64,000 nt of DNA from NCBI GenBank assembly GCA_027491235.1, contig JAIXWO010000022.1:718102-782101 (forward strand), in the 5' to 3' direction. A program made the translations under genes and the position numbers. Below the pieces are notes generated by a model. That model saw nothing but the letters and a program-made list of their open reading frames with translations. It was not told where the DNA came from and did no database searches. Positions 40,928 to 48,973 of this stretch are shown piece after piece (position 1 is the stretch's first letter; each line of letters starts with the position of its first letter). The stretch comes from Sphingomonadales bacterium (GTDB taxonomy: Bacteria > Pseudomonadota > Alphaproteobacteria > Sphingomonadales > Sphingomonadaceae).

Positions 40928-43444
40928 ATGAAGCTTAAGTTCACAGCCCTCGCCGCCACTGCTCTGTGCTCTACAGTTGCGTTGCCGGCTTTTGCGCAAG
41001 AAGCTCAGTCAGACGAGGGCGGTATCGCCGAAATCGTTGTCACCGCTCAGAAGCGCGCTGAAAACGTTCAGGATGTTCCAATCGCCATTTCGGCCTTCAC
41101 TGCCGAAGCCCTGTCGGAGCGTGCTGTCACCAGCGTTGCTTCGCTGTCTAACATCTCTCCAAACGTGACACTCGACGCTGGTACGCCGTTCTCTGGATCG
41201 TCCGCCGTTCTTTCCGCCTATATCCGCGGCATCGGCGCCAATGACTTTGCGTTCAACATCGATCCCGGCGTCGGCATCTATCTTGATGGCGTTTACCTTG
41301 CCCGTTCCGTCGGCGCGAACCAGGATTTGCCAGACGTAGAGCGCATCGAAGTCTTGAAGGGTCCGCAAGGCACTCTCTTTGGCCGCAACACCATTGGTGG
41401 CGCCATCTCGATCGTCACGCACGATCCCGGCAAAGAGTTCCGCTTCAAGGGGGATCTGACTGTCGGCAAGTTCGGCCTGATCCAGACGCGTGGGACAGTT
41501 GACCTGCCCCTTGGTGAGTCGTTGAGTTCCTCAATCGCGTTCTCCACGAAGAACCGGAACGGCTATCTCAAGCGCATTGCCTTCCCAGGCGCTTCGAACT
41601 TCGATTCCACGCCGATCACAAACTACAAAGCCGCTGGCTACGACAATATCGGCCTTGGCAGCGAAGGCGGCGACAACAGCTGGAACCTGCGTGGCAAGGT
41701 GAAGTACGACAACGGCGGCTCCATCCGTGTGACGTTGTCCGGCGACTATTCCAACATTGACCAGTCCCAGCTCGCCAACCGCTTGATTGCGACGACCCCG
41801 GCGGTCTTTGCCGGCACCTATAACTGCGCCATTCAGGGCACGATTGCAGCTCCGGGTGACACCACAACCTGCGGTGGCGGCCCACCTTCCTTCGCATATC
41901 TTGGCGGTATCGGCGGTCTGAACACCATTTTCGACAATCCGACGGTGTTTGGCGTCAATGCCGATGCAAATCCTTCCAACAATCGGCTGCCTTATGACAA
42001 TCGTTTTGTCACGAGCGACATCGACACCAGCTATGCCAATGGAAACAACTATTCCAAGCTGAAGTCTTATGGCGGTGCTGGCACCATCGAAGTCGACCTG
42101 AGCGACGACGTACTCCTCAAGTCGATTACGGCCTATCGGGAACTCCACTGGAACGTCGGCATGGATATTGACGGCTCGCCGCTCAACTTCCTGCACACCA
42201 GCTTTACGATGAACCAGTACCAGTTCAGCCAGGAACTTCAGCTGAACGGGTCCGCGATGGACAAGAAGCTGAACTATGTCCTTGGTGCCTATTACTTCAA
42301 GGAAGCAGGCGACCTTCATGATTATGTGACGTTCGCCGAAGGTCTGTTGCAGGTGGATGGTCCGAATGACCTTTCGACCAAAAACTACGCCTTCTTTGGT
42401 CAGGTCGACTATCGGCCGACCGAACAGATCGGCATCTCGATCGGCGGTCGCTACACGCATGAAAACAAGCTCTTTGAAGGCTTTCAGTCCGACGCAAACG
42501 GCCTGACATACAAGATCCTCAATCAGGTTGGTGTGCCGCCTTGCGCGTCCATCAACCCGACGATCTCGGACGCGTGCCGCATCGCCGCAGGCTTCCCAAA
42601 TGCTGGCCAGCCACTTCGCTATTACATCGCCGGCACTCAGAAGAAGTCGTTCAACAACTTCTCGCCAAAGGTTGGTCTGCAATACCACCCAAGCGACGAC
42701 GTGATGACCTATGCCAGCTGGTCAAAGGGCTATAAGACGGGTGGCTGGACCACACGCCTTTCCAACCCTCTGCAAACGGCACCTGATTTTGACGAAGAAA
42801 AGGCAACCACGTGGGAAGTGGGCGTCAAATCGACCCTCATCGACCGCAAGCTGCAATTGAATGCCGCCGTTTTCACAACGAAATATGCCGGCATTCAGTT
42901 GAACTTCCAGCAGGGCGTATCACCGACCATTCAAAATGCCGGTGACGCTCGGATCAAGGGCTTTGAAGTGGAACTGACAGCGGCTCCTGCCGATGGCTTC
43001 CTCATTAATGCCTCCGTCGGGTTCACGGACTCCAAGTATACCTCCGTCCTTCCGGGTGCGCAGGTCGCTGCCAACCCCTTCCAGGCCGGTGTGTTCCCGG
43101 GCGCCGATCTGCCCAAGACACCTAAGTGGAAGTTCAACATCAGCCCCCGTTACGAACTGGCTGTTGGTGAAGGTAAGGTTGTTCTGCTTGCAGACTACAC
43201 CCGTACGTCCAGCCTCTGGAACGACACCGAACGCGCCTATCTGCTTCAGCGCCCATCCACGGACATGCTCAATGGTTCCATCACCTACAAGTCGGGTAAC
43301 AATTGGGACATCACAGCGGGCATGACCAACATCACGGATGAGCGTTATCTTGTGACGGGTCAGGCACAGATTGCCGGTGGCCAGTTCTACGGTACGTACA
43401 GCCGTCCACGTGAATGGTACCTCAAGCTCGGCTTGGACTTCTAA
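40928..43444 (+). CDS. TonB-dependent outer-membrane receptor
   Basis: An 838-residue receptor. ATG 40928 with GGAAGGGG upstream begins a signal peptide (KLKFTALAATALCSTVALPAFA). The TonB box/anchor GGIAEIVVTAQKR follows, then the plug domain (VPIAISAFTAEAL, IRGIGANDF, RIEVLKGPQGTLFGRNTIGGA) and the beta-barrel ending with an aromatic C-terminus (WYLKLGLDF). It belongs to the class common in sphingomonads for uptake of aromatics and dimers. Its position, immediately before the cupin/Rieske operon, suggests it imports that operon's substrate. Confidence 0.93.
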   Translation: MKLKFTALAATALCSTVALPAFAQEAQSDEGGIAEIVVTAQKRAENVQDVPIAISAFTAEALSERAVTSVASLSNISPNVTLDAGTPFSGSSAVLSAYIRGIGANDFAFNIDPGVGIYLDGVYLARSVGANQDLPDVERIEVLKGPQGTLFGRNTIGGAISIVTHDPGKEFRFKGDLTVGKFGLIQTRGTVDLPLGESLSSSIAFSTKNRNGYLKRIAFPGASNFDSTPITNYKAAGYDNIGLGSEGGDNSWNLRGKVKYDNGGSIRVTLSGDYSNIDQSQLANRLIATTPAVFAGTYNCAIQGTIAAPGDTTTCGGGPPSFAYLGGIGGLNTIFDNPTVFGVNADANPSNNRLPYDNRFVTSDIDTSYANGNNYSKLKSYGGAGTIEVDLSDDVLLKSITAYRELHWNVGMDIDGSPLNFLHTSFTMNQYQFSQELQLNGSAMDKKLNYVLGAYYFKEAGDLHDYVTFAEGLLQVDGPNDLSTKNYAFFGQVDYRPTEQIGISIGGRYTHENKLFEGFQSDANGLTYKILNQVGVPPCASINPTISDACRIAAGFPNAGQPLRYYIAGTQKKSFNNFSPKVGLQYHPSDDVMTYASWSKGYKTGGWTTRLSNPLQTAPDFDEEKATTWEVGVKSTLIDRKLQLNAAVFTTKYAGIQLNFQQGVSPTIQNAGDARIKGFEVELTAAPADGFLINASVGFTDSKYTSVLPGAQVAANPFQAGVFPGADLPKTPKWKFNISPRYELAVGEGKVVLLADYTRTSSLWNDTERAYLLQRPSTDMLNGSITYKSGNNWDITAGMTNITDERYLVTGQAQIAGGQFYGTYSRPREWYLKLGLDF

Positions 43445-43456
43445 GAAGCCGCAAAC

Positions 43457-43498
43457 AATGGGCGGGGTCGCAAACGCGGCTCCGCCCATTTTCATTTT
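43457..43498 (+). terminator. Rho-independent terminator after the TonB receptor gene
   Basis: AATGGGCGG (43457-43465) and CCGCCCATT (43482-43490) form a perfect 9-base-pair stem around a 16-base loop, followed by TTCATTTT. It separates the receptor from the cupin operon and begins 13 bases after the stop. Confidence 0.75.
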
Positions 43499-43525
43499 AG
43501 CATTGCTGACTTTCTGGAGAGTATC

Positions 43526-44059
43526 ATGCCCGAGACTGCCCATTCCGAATTTTGGAAGGACATCAAGCCGGTCGACAAGGTCTTCCGCGAGGGCGGCCTG
43601 CCCGAAGTCTATTTATCGAAAATTGCTGAAGGCGATGAACGCTATTGGGTTCCCATCAGCGAAACCGTCTCTTCAAAGCCGGTCTGGATCAGCCCGTCAA
43701 AGAACATGTGGGCCGATGTCCTCATGTCCAAGTCGGCAGGTCTCGTGAACCGTCATTACCACCCCCACCCCATCTGGGCCTACACGATCAGCGGCAAATG
43801 GGCGTATCTTGAGCATGATTGGACCGCCACAGCGGGTGATTTCGTCTACGAAACGCCAGGCGAGAGCCACACGCTCGTTTGCTACGAGCATCAGGACCCA
43901 ATGAAGGTCTTCTTCGTCGTCTCCGGCCCTCTGATGTGGCTGGACGATGAGGGCAACACCGTCGGTCACTATGATGTCTTCGATTACATGAAGGCCGCCC
44001 GCGAACATTATGACGCAGTTGGCATTGGCGCCGACTATGTCGACACCCTCATTCGTTAA
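43526..44059 (+). CDS. 2,4'-dihydroxyacetophenone dioxygenase-like cupin, first copy
   Basis: A 177-residue cupin. The likely iron ligands are His77 and His79 (RHYHPH) and His115 (GESHTLV), matching within one position the three-His site reported for 2,4'-dihydroxyacetophenone dioxygenase (DAD), which cleaves a hydroxyacetophenone side chain to 4-hydroxybenzoate and formate. The cupin Glu ligand is absent, as in DAD. This copy is more divergent from the next two than they are from each other. It is the first of three tandem copies; the start follows an AGAGTATC region after the terminator. Confidence 0.78.
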   Translation: MPETAHSEFWKDIKPVDKVFREGGLPEVYLSKIAEGDERYWVPISETVSSKPVWISPSKNMWADVLMSKSAGLVNRHYHPHPIWAYTISGKWAYLEHDWTATAGDFVYETPGESHTLVCYEHQDPMKVFFVVSGPLMWLDDEGNTVGHYDVFDYMKAAREHYDAVGIGADYVDTLIR

Positions 44060-44072
44060 AAGGCACAAGTCC

Positions 44073-44609
44073 ATGTCCGTGATGACCGCACCGCCATCAA
44101 ACAAAGCCGAGATCGTCGACGTCAAGTTCCCGCACAAGGCACTTGTCGACCGTCTCAGCCCAGGCGGCCGCTATATTGATGCGCAGTCCGATGTGGACTC
44201 TCCCTGGGTTCCTTTCGGCGACAACGCGGCGATCAAGCATCTTGCTTTTGATGTCCGCCAGAACCTGTTTTCCAACATTCTATGGGTCAAAAGCCCCGGC
44301 GTGATTGGGACCCATCTGCATCGCGGCACGATCACCATGGTCTGCCTTGAAGGCAGCGTACGCTATCTGGAATATGATTGGGTCGCCTCACCGGGCGGGC
44401 TCATCCTCGAAACACCGGGTGAGAGCCACACCCTCGTCACCGACCATCCCGAAGGCTGCAAGCTCTTCGGCTGGATGCAGGGCCCGATTGAGTTTTACGA
44501 CGACACAGGCACCTTGGTCGACACGTCTGACGTGTGGTGGTTCATCCACCATTATGAGACCTATTGCCGTGAAAATAACATCCCCATCAATCCTAAGCTC
44601 TACCTCTAG
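44073..44609 (+). CDS. 2,4'-dihydroxyacetophenone dioxygenase-like cupin, second copy
   Basis: A 178-residue cupin with His81 and His83 (GTHLHRG) and His119 (GESHTLV). It shares with the third copy SPWVPFGDNAAI, VIGTHxHRG, RYLEYDWV, EFYDD/EN-type loop and DVWWFIxHYExYC, while the first copy lacks the WVPFGDNA and DVWWF segments. It begins 13 bases after the first copy with AAGG about ten bases upstream; in-frame codons further upstream overlap the first gene and are not used. The preserved ligands argue for an active enzyme, perhaps with another substrate than the first. Confidence 0.78.
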   Translation: MSVMTAPPSNKAEIVDVKFPHKALVDRLSPGGRYIDAQSDVDSPWVPFGDNAAIKHLAFDVRQNLFSNILWVKSPGVIGTHLHRGTITMVCLEGSVRYLEYDWVASPGGLILETPGESHTLVTDHPEGCKLFGWMQGPIEFYDDTGTLVDTSDVWWFIHHYETYCRENNIPINPKLYL

Positions 44610-44621
44610 GAACCCCCTTCC

Positions 44622-45152
44622 ATGTCCATGAAAGCCCCCCCTTCCGGCGCCTATAAAATCGTCAATGTGCCTGAGCTTTACGGCGATATCATCAAGGCGC
44701 GTGGCTCCGAAGGCACCTATGTCGGCAGTTCGGAAGAAGAGAGCCCATGGGTTCCCTTTGGCGACAATGCGGCGATCCGTCACGTCGCGTTCGACACCAA
44801 AGAAAACATCTACGCCAACATCCTCTGGATCAAAGGACCGGGGGTTATCGGCACGCACAAGCATCGCGGTAAAGTTTGGGCGATCGGTCTCGAAGGCTCC
44901 TTCCGCTATCTGGAATATGATTGGGTCTGCAAAGCTGGGGATTTCATCACCGAAACGCCCGGCACTGCCCACACGCTCGTCACCGATGACCCCAACGGGA
45001 TGAAGGCTCTGTTCCATATGCAGGGTGCCAACGAGTTTTACGACGAAAACGGCAACCACGTTGAAACGCTCGACGTGTGGTGGTTCATCAACCACTATGA
45101 AAGCTACTGCAAAGAGCACGGGATTAAGATCAACCCCGCTCTCTATCTCTAG
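44622..45152 (+). CDS. 2,4'-dihydroxyacetophenone dioxygenase-like cupin, third copy
   Basis: A 176-residue cupin with His79 and His81 (GTHKHRG) and His117 (GTAHTLV). It is clearly the closest relative of the second copy, differing in the acidic loop residues and in GTAH in place of GESH, so the residue two before the third histidine is Thr instead of Glu. Gaps between the three cupin genes are 12-13 bases, and the Rieske gene begins 8 bases later, so all are one operon. Whether the copies form a hetero-oligomer or act on different side chains is unknown. Confidence 0.78.
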   Translation: MSMKAPPSGAYKIVNVPELYGDIIKARGSEGTYVGSSEEESPWVPFGDNAAIRHVAFDTKENIYANILWIKGPGVIGTHKHRGKVWAIGLEGSFRYLEYDWVCKAGDFITETPGTAHTLVTDDPNGMKALFHMQGANEFYDENGNHVETLDVWWFINHYESYCKEHGIKINPALYL

Positions 45153-45160
45153 GCGCACCG

Positions 45161-46222
45161 ATGGGCGTTAACGGGGCCATTCCAAAGCTCCCGTCCAAGC
45201 GGGGCACATATCTGCGCAACTGCTGGTATGTGGCTGGGTGGTCGGATGACCTGACCGACACACCCCAAGCCAAAGTCTTTCTTGAAGAACCCGTGGCCCT
45301 GTTCCGCGATGGGGACGGCGTCGCAATGGCCATTGGCGGGAGATGCCCGCACCGCTTCGCAGCACTTGGCGACGGGTCGGTCATTGATGGCGCCCTCGCC
45401 TGCCCTTATCACGGACTCCGCTTTGACGGATCGGGCGTATGCATCCACAACCCACATCTGGGCGATCCGCCACCGAAGGCCTCGGTGCCTGCCTATCCGT
45501 TAGTCGAGCGGTATCGCCTGCTGTGGATCTGGATGGGGGATGCCGACAAGGCGGACACCGCACTCATCCCCAACTTTGCCTGGCTGGATGACCCCGCTTG
45601 GGAAGCCGTGCGCGGTGTGACCCTCGCTGAAGGGCATTATGAACTCTATAGCGACAACATTCTCGACCTGAGCCACGCCAACTTCGTGCACCCTGCCCTC
45701 GTTGCCAGTGCCTTCACGCAAGGAGAGCGCAAATTCTGGCAGGATGAGACACATGCTTATTCGCGCTACACCCAAAAGAACGATTACATCTCGCCTGCAC
45801 TCGCCGGCGTGCTTGGCGTTGAGGGGCGCAAGCAGGACTTTTTCGGGGAAGTGACTTGGCATGCGCCCGCCACCCTCTTCTTCGATTATCGCGCCGGAGA
45901 ACCGGGGACATTTGTCGAGGATATGAAAGCGCTTCTATCGCTCCACGCCTTCACGCCCGAAACGCCCGACACCACCCATTACGTCTGGGCCACCTCCCGC
46001 GATTACAAGCTGGGCGACACAGAGTTCAGCGAAGGCCTTCATGCTGCCCTGTCCTTCGCTTTTGAACATGAAGACCTACCCGTCATCCGCGATGCCCATC
46101 GTCTGATGGCGGGGCAGGATTTCTGGGACTTGGAGCCGCTCGTTCTGAACGGTGACGGCGGCGGCGTCCGCGCCCGTCGGCTCCTCAATAAGATGATAAA
46201 GTTTGAGGCAAGTAACGCATGA
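45161..46222 (+). CDS. Rieske aromatic oxygenase, VanA-type O-demethylase-like
   Basis: A 353-residue Rieske non-haem iron oxygenase. The [2Fe-2S] ligands are Cys62, His64, Cys81 and His84 (CPHRFAALG and CPYHGLRFDG). The mononuclear iron motif is DNILDLSHANFVHP (Asp165, His172, His177). Length and sequence fit the vanillate O-demethylase oxygenase (VanA/LigX-like) group, so O-demethylation of a methoxyaryl is the best guess. No ferredoxin or VanB-type reductase lies in the window. The stop overlaps the SDR start (ATGA). Confidence 0.85.
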   Translation: MGVNGAIPKLPSKRGTYLRNCWYVAGWSDDLTDTPQAKVFLEEPVALFRDGDGVAMAIGGRCPHRFAALGDGSVIDGALACPYHGLRFDGSGVCIHNPHLGDPPPKASVPAYPLVERYRLLWIWMGDADKADTALIPNFAWLDDPAWEAVRGVTLAEGHYELYSDNILDLSHANFVHPALVASAFTQGERKFWQDETHAYSRYTQKNDYISPALAGVLGVEGRKQDFFGEVTWHAPATLFFDYRAGEPGTFVEDMKALLSLHAFTPETPDTTHYVWATSRDYKLGDTEFSEGLHAALSFAFEHEDLPVIRDAHRLMAGQDFWDLEPLVLNGDGGGVRARRLLNKMIKFEASNA

Positions 46223-47043
46223 AGACACTCGACCAGTTCAATATCACAGGCCGCAGTGCATTGGTGACAGGCGGTGCATCGGGCATCGGGCTGGCCTATG
46301 CAGAGGCCATGGCCGAAGCAGGCGCCAAGGTAACCATTGCGGACTTGGATAGCGACGGCGCAGAACGGGAAGCCGCCCGCCTGCGCGGCGAAGGGGCTGA
46401 AGTTCAGGCTGTTGCCTGCGACATCTCCGACCTTGCCCAAGTGACGGCGGCGTTCGACGCCCATGTGGCAGCCTATGGCGGGCTAGACATCTGCTTTGCC
46501 AATGCGGGTTGGGATGCAGGCGACGGCTTCTGGGCGCCTTCTGGCGAGCGCAACCCATTGGGCCGCATCGATCAATATGATCCCGAAAAGTGGAAACGCT
46601 CAATCGATATCAATCTGAGCGGTGCCTATTACACCATCCGCGAGGCCGTCCGTTGCATGCGCGCCGGCAATCGTAAGGGCTCCATCATCGCGACAGCCTC
46701 CAACGCCGGGATCATCAATGAACCCATCGTTGGTATACCCTATATGCCGGCCAAGGCGGGTGTTCTCCACCTCGTTCGCCACGCCGCGCTTGAGCTTGCC
46801 GAATTCGGCATCCGCGTGAATGCCATCGCACCTGGCCCGTTCGTCACAAATATCGGCGATGGCTGGGTAAAGAAAAACCCGGATGCCCGGACATCCTTTG
46901 AAAAAACCATTCCGATTGGCCGGATGGCGGATACGCAGGAAATGAAGCCCCTTGCGCTTCTTCTCGCATCCGACGCTTCCAGCTTCATGACAGGCGCTCA
47001 TGTCGTCATTGATGGCGGCGTTCAACTGGGGAACTTCAAATGA
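46219..47043 (+). CDS. SDR-family oxidoreductase
   Basis: A 274-residue short-chain dehydrogenase. The cofactor motif TGGASGIG is near residue 16, the NAG motif appears as ANAGWDAG, and the catalytic Tyr-Lys pair as YMPAK. IADLDSD after strand beta2 has an acidic residue, favouring NAD. It likely oxidises a benzylic or side-chain alcohol in the same pathway. Both ends overlap neighbours (ATGA at start and at stop), so it is translated together with the Rieske and cytochrome genes. Confidence 0.88.
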   Translation: MKTLDQFNITGRSALVTGGASGIGLAYAEAMAEAGAKVTIADLDSDGAEREAARLRGEGAEVQAVACDISDLAQVTAAFDAHVAAYGGLDICFANAGWDAGDGFWAPSGERNPLGRIDQYDPEKWKRSIDINLSGAYYTIREAVRCMRAGNRKGSIIATASNAGIINEPIVGIPYMPAKAGVLHLVRHAALELAEFGIRVNAIAPGPFVTNIGDGWVKKNPDARTSFEKTIPIGRMADTQEMKPLALLLASDASSFMTGAHVVIDGGVQLGNFK

Positions 47044-47357
47044 AAGTGATGATCAGCATCGCGGCAGGACTTGGCCTCGCCTCAGCAGCATATGCCGCCC
47101 AAAAGCTGGGCGAATATCAACCCGAACGACCACCTGAAGTCACGTACGCAAAGGTGTGCGGATATTGCCACGGCAAGAATGTCGGCCCGATCATTCTTGG
47201 CAGAAAACTGGACACCGATATGATCAAGGCGGTGACCCGGCATGGTCGCAACGGCATGCCAGCCTTCCGCCCAACAGAAGTGACCAATGCAGAGCTCGAT
47301 GCGCTCGCTGTCTGGATTTCCAAAAGCCCCGCCCGCACTGAGGAGCACGGCAAATGA
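47040..47357 (+). CDS. Small periplasmic cytochrome c
   Basis: A 105-residue protein with an N-terminal signal peptide (KVMISIAAGLGLASAAYA), one haem c site CGYCH (Cys40, Cys43, His44) and a probable axial Met in NGMPAFRP. It is translationally coupled to the flavoenzyme downstream (ATGA). This arrangement matches flavocytochromes of the 4-cresol dehydrogenase, eugenol hydroxylase and pinoresinol hydroxylase type, in which the cytochrome takes electrons from the FAD subunit. Confidence 0.9.
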   Translation: MKVMISIAAGLGLASAAYAAQKLGEYQPERPPEVTYAKVCGYCHGKNVGPIILGRKLDTDMIKAVTRHGRNGMPAFRPTEVTNAELDALAVWISKSPARTEEHGK

Positions 47358-48973
47358 GCGAATTTGAATTAAACCGTCGCGGCCTGATCGGCGCGAGCGT
47401 TCTTGGCGCCGCCATGGTCGGCCTCGCCTCCTGCGACAATAAGGGCACCCTTGCCCCCGGCGTTTCCAAGGCGGACTTCGCTGGCGCCATTAAGGCGATG
47501 CGCAGTGTCGTTGGGGATGAATGGGTCTTCGGCGATCCCGAAGCCGTGATGCCTTGGGGAAAGGTCTACGTTCCTGATCCAAATGGCCGGCACGTTCCGC
47601 TCGGCGCCGTCTGCCCGCGCACGGTGGAAGAGGTGCAGGAAATTGTCCGTATCGCCAACAAGTATAAGCAGCCCATCTGGCCGATCTCTACCGGCAAGAA
47701 CATGGGCTATGGCATGGCCGCCCCCGCGACGCCGGGGCAGATCGTCCTCGACCTCAAGCGTATGAACCGCATCCTTGAAGTGGACGCTGATCTGGGCACC
47801 TGTCTCATTGAGCCAGGCGTGACCTACCAGCAGCTCAAGGACTATCTGGACGACAATAACATCCCGCTGTGGATTGACGTTCCGACCGTGGGCCCGATTG
47901 CCTCGCCCGTCGGCAACACACTCGACCGCGGTGTCGGCTACACGCCTTATGGCGAGCACTTCACCTTCCAGTGCGGCATGGAAGTTGTCCTGCCCAACGC
48001 GGAAATCCTTCGCACCGGCATGGGCAGCATTGAAGGCTCAACAGCTTGGCAGGCATTCAAATGGGGTTACGGCCCCTATGTCGACGGCCTGTTCACCCAA
48101 TCGAACTTCGGCATCGTGACGAAAATGGGCATGTGGCTGATGCCGCGCCCGCCCGTCTACAAGCCATTCATGATCCGCCATGACAATATGGCCGACGTGC
48201 CCAAGATCATCGAAGCCATGCGGCCGCTGCGCGTCTCCAGCCTCGTGGCCAACTGCAACCTGATGATGAGTGCATCCTATCAGCTCGCCATGTTCAAGCG
48301 CCGCAATGAGATTGTGCCCGATGGCCAGCCATTGGATGATGCGTCAGTCAAGAAAGCGGCCAAGGCGAACGGGCTTGGTATGTGGAATACCTATTTCGCA
48401 CTCTATGGCACGGAACAGACTGTGGCTGCCATTGAACCCATCATCCGCGCGCAGTTGACCGCCAGCGGCGGCGAAGTGCTGACGGCGGCGGAAATGGGCG
48501 ACAACCCATGGTTCCACCATCATGCCACACTGATGGAAGGCGGCCTCAACCTCGATGAGATCGGCCTGCTGCGCTGGCGCGGAGCTGGTGGTGGTCTGGC
48601 CTGGTTCGCACCGGTTGCGGCCGCGAAGGGCGCTGAGGCAGAGGGCCAAACAAAGCTTGCCCGCGAAATCCTCGACAAGCATGGCTTCGACTATACCGCA
48701 GCCTATGCCATTGGCTGGCGTGACCTGCACCACATCATCGCCCTCCTCTATGACAAGAGCGATCCGGAACAGGAAAAGAAGGCCGACGCGTGCTATCAGG
48801 ACCTCGTCACGACATTCGGCAAAAAGGGCTGGGCCAGTTATCGGACGGGCGTGAACTCGATGGAGCTGGTTGCCCAGCAATATGGCCAGACCAACCGTGA
48901 CTTCAACAAGCTGCTAAAGAACGCGATTGATCCCAATGGCGTCATCGCGCCGGGCAAGTCCGGTATCGCCTGA
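47354..48973 (+). CDS. VAO-family FAD oxidoreductase, Tat-exported, probably lipid-anchored
   Basis: A 539-residue vanillyl-alcohol-oxidase/4-cresol-dehydrogenase-type flavoprotein. The PCMH FAD domain covers about residues 70-270 (WPISTGKNMGYG, DVPTVGPIASPVGNTLDRG) and the C-terminal cap ends with IDPNGVIAPGKSG. Family members hydroxylate or dehydrogenate the benzylic carbon of 4-alkylphenols. The N-terminus has a twin-arginine motif (NRRGLIG, Arg8-Arg9) and a lipobox (LASC, Cys27), suggesting export through Tat and lipid attachment, consistent with its periplasmic cytochrome partner. A homologous C-terminal half is encoded at 63221-64000. Confidence 0.87.
   Translation: MSEFELNRRGLIGASVLGAAMVGLASCDNKGTLAPGVSKADFAGAIKAMRSVVGDEWVFGDPEAVMPWGKVYVPDPNGRHVPLGAVCPRTVEEVQEIVRIANKYKQPIWPISTGKNMGYGMAAPATPGQIVLDLKRMNRILEVDADLGTCLIEPGVTYQQLKDYLDDNNIPLWIDVPTVGPIASPVGNTLDRGVGYTPYGEHFTFQCGMEVVLPNAEILRTGMGSIEGSTAWQAFKWGYGPYVDGLFTQSNFGIVTKMGMWLMPRPPVYKPFMIRHDNMADVPKIIEAMRPLRVSSLVANCNLMMSASYQLAMFKRRNEIVPDGQPLDDASVKKAAKANGLGMWNTYFALYGTEQTVAAIEPIIRAQLTASGGEVLTAAEMGDNPWFHHHATLMEGGLNLDEIGLLRWRGAGGGLAWFAPVAAAKGAEAEGQTKLAREILDKHGFDYTAAYAIGWRDLHHIIALLYDKSDPEQEKKADACYQDLVTTFGKKGWASYRTGVNSMELVAQQYGQTNRDFNKLLKNAIDPNGVIAPGKSGIA

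Noticed and set aside
41531-42688. A 385-codon minus-strand frame inside the TonB receptor gene
   Set aside because: Shadow of a certain receptor gene; no motif and no neighbouring minus-strand genes.
47354-48973. Flavoenzyme as an FAD/D-lactate dehydrogenase
   Set aside because: The C-terminal domain and cytochrome partner fit the VAO/4-cresol dehydrogenase group better than lactate or glycolate oxidases.
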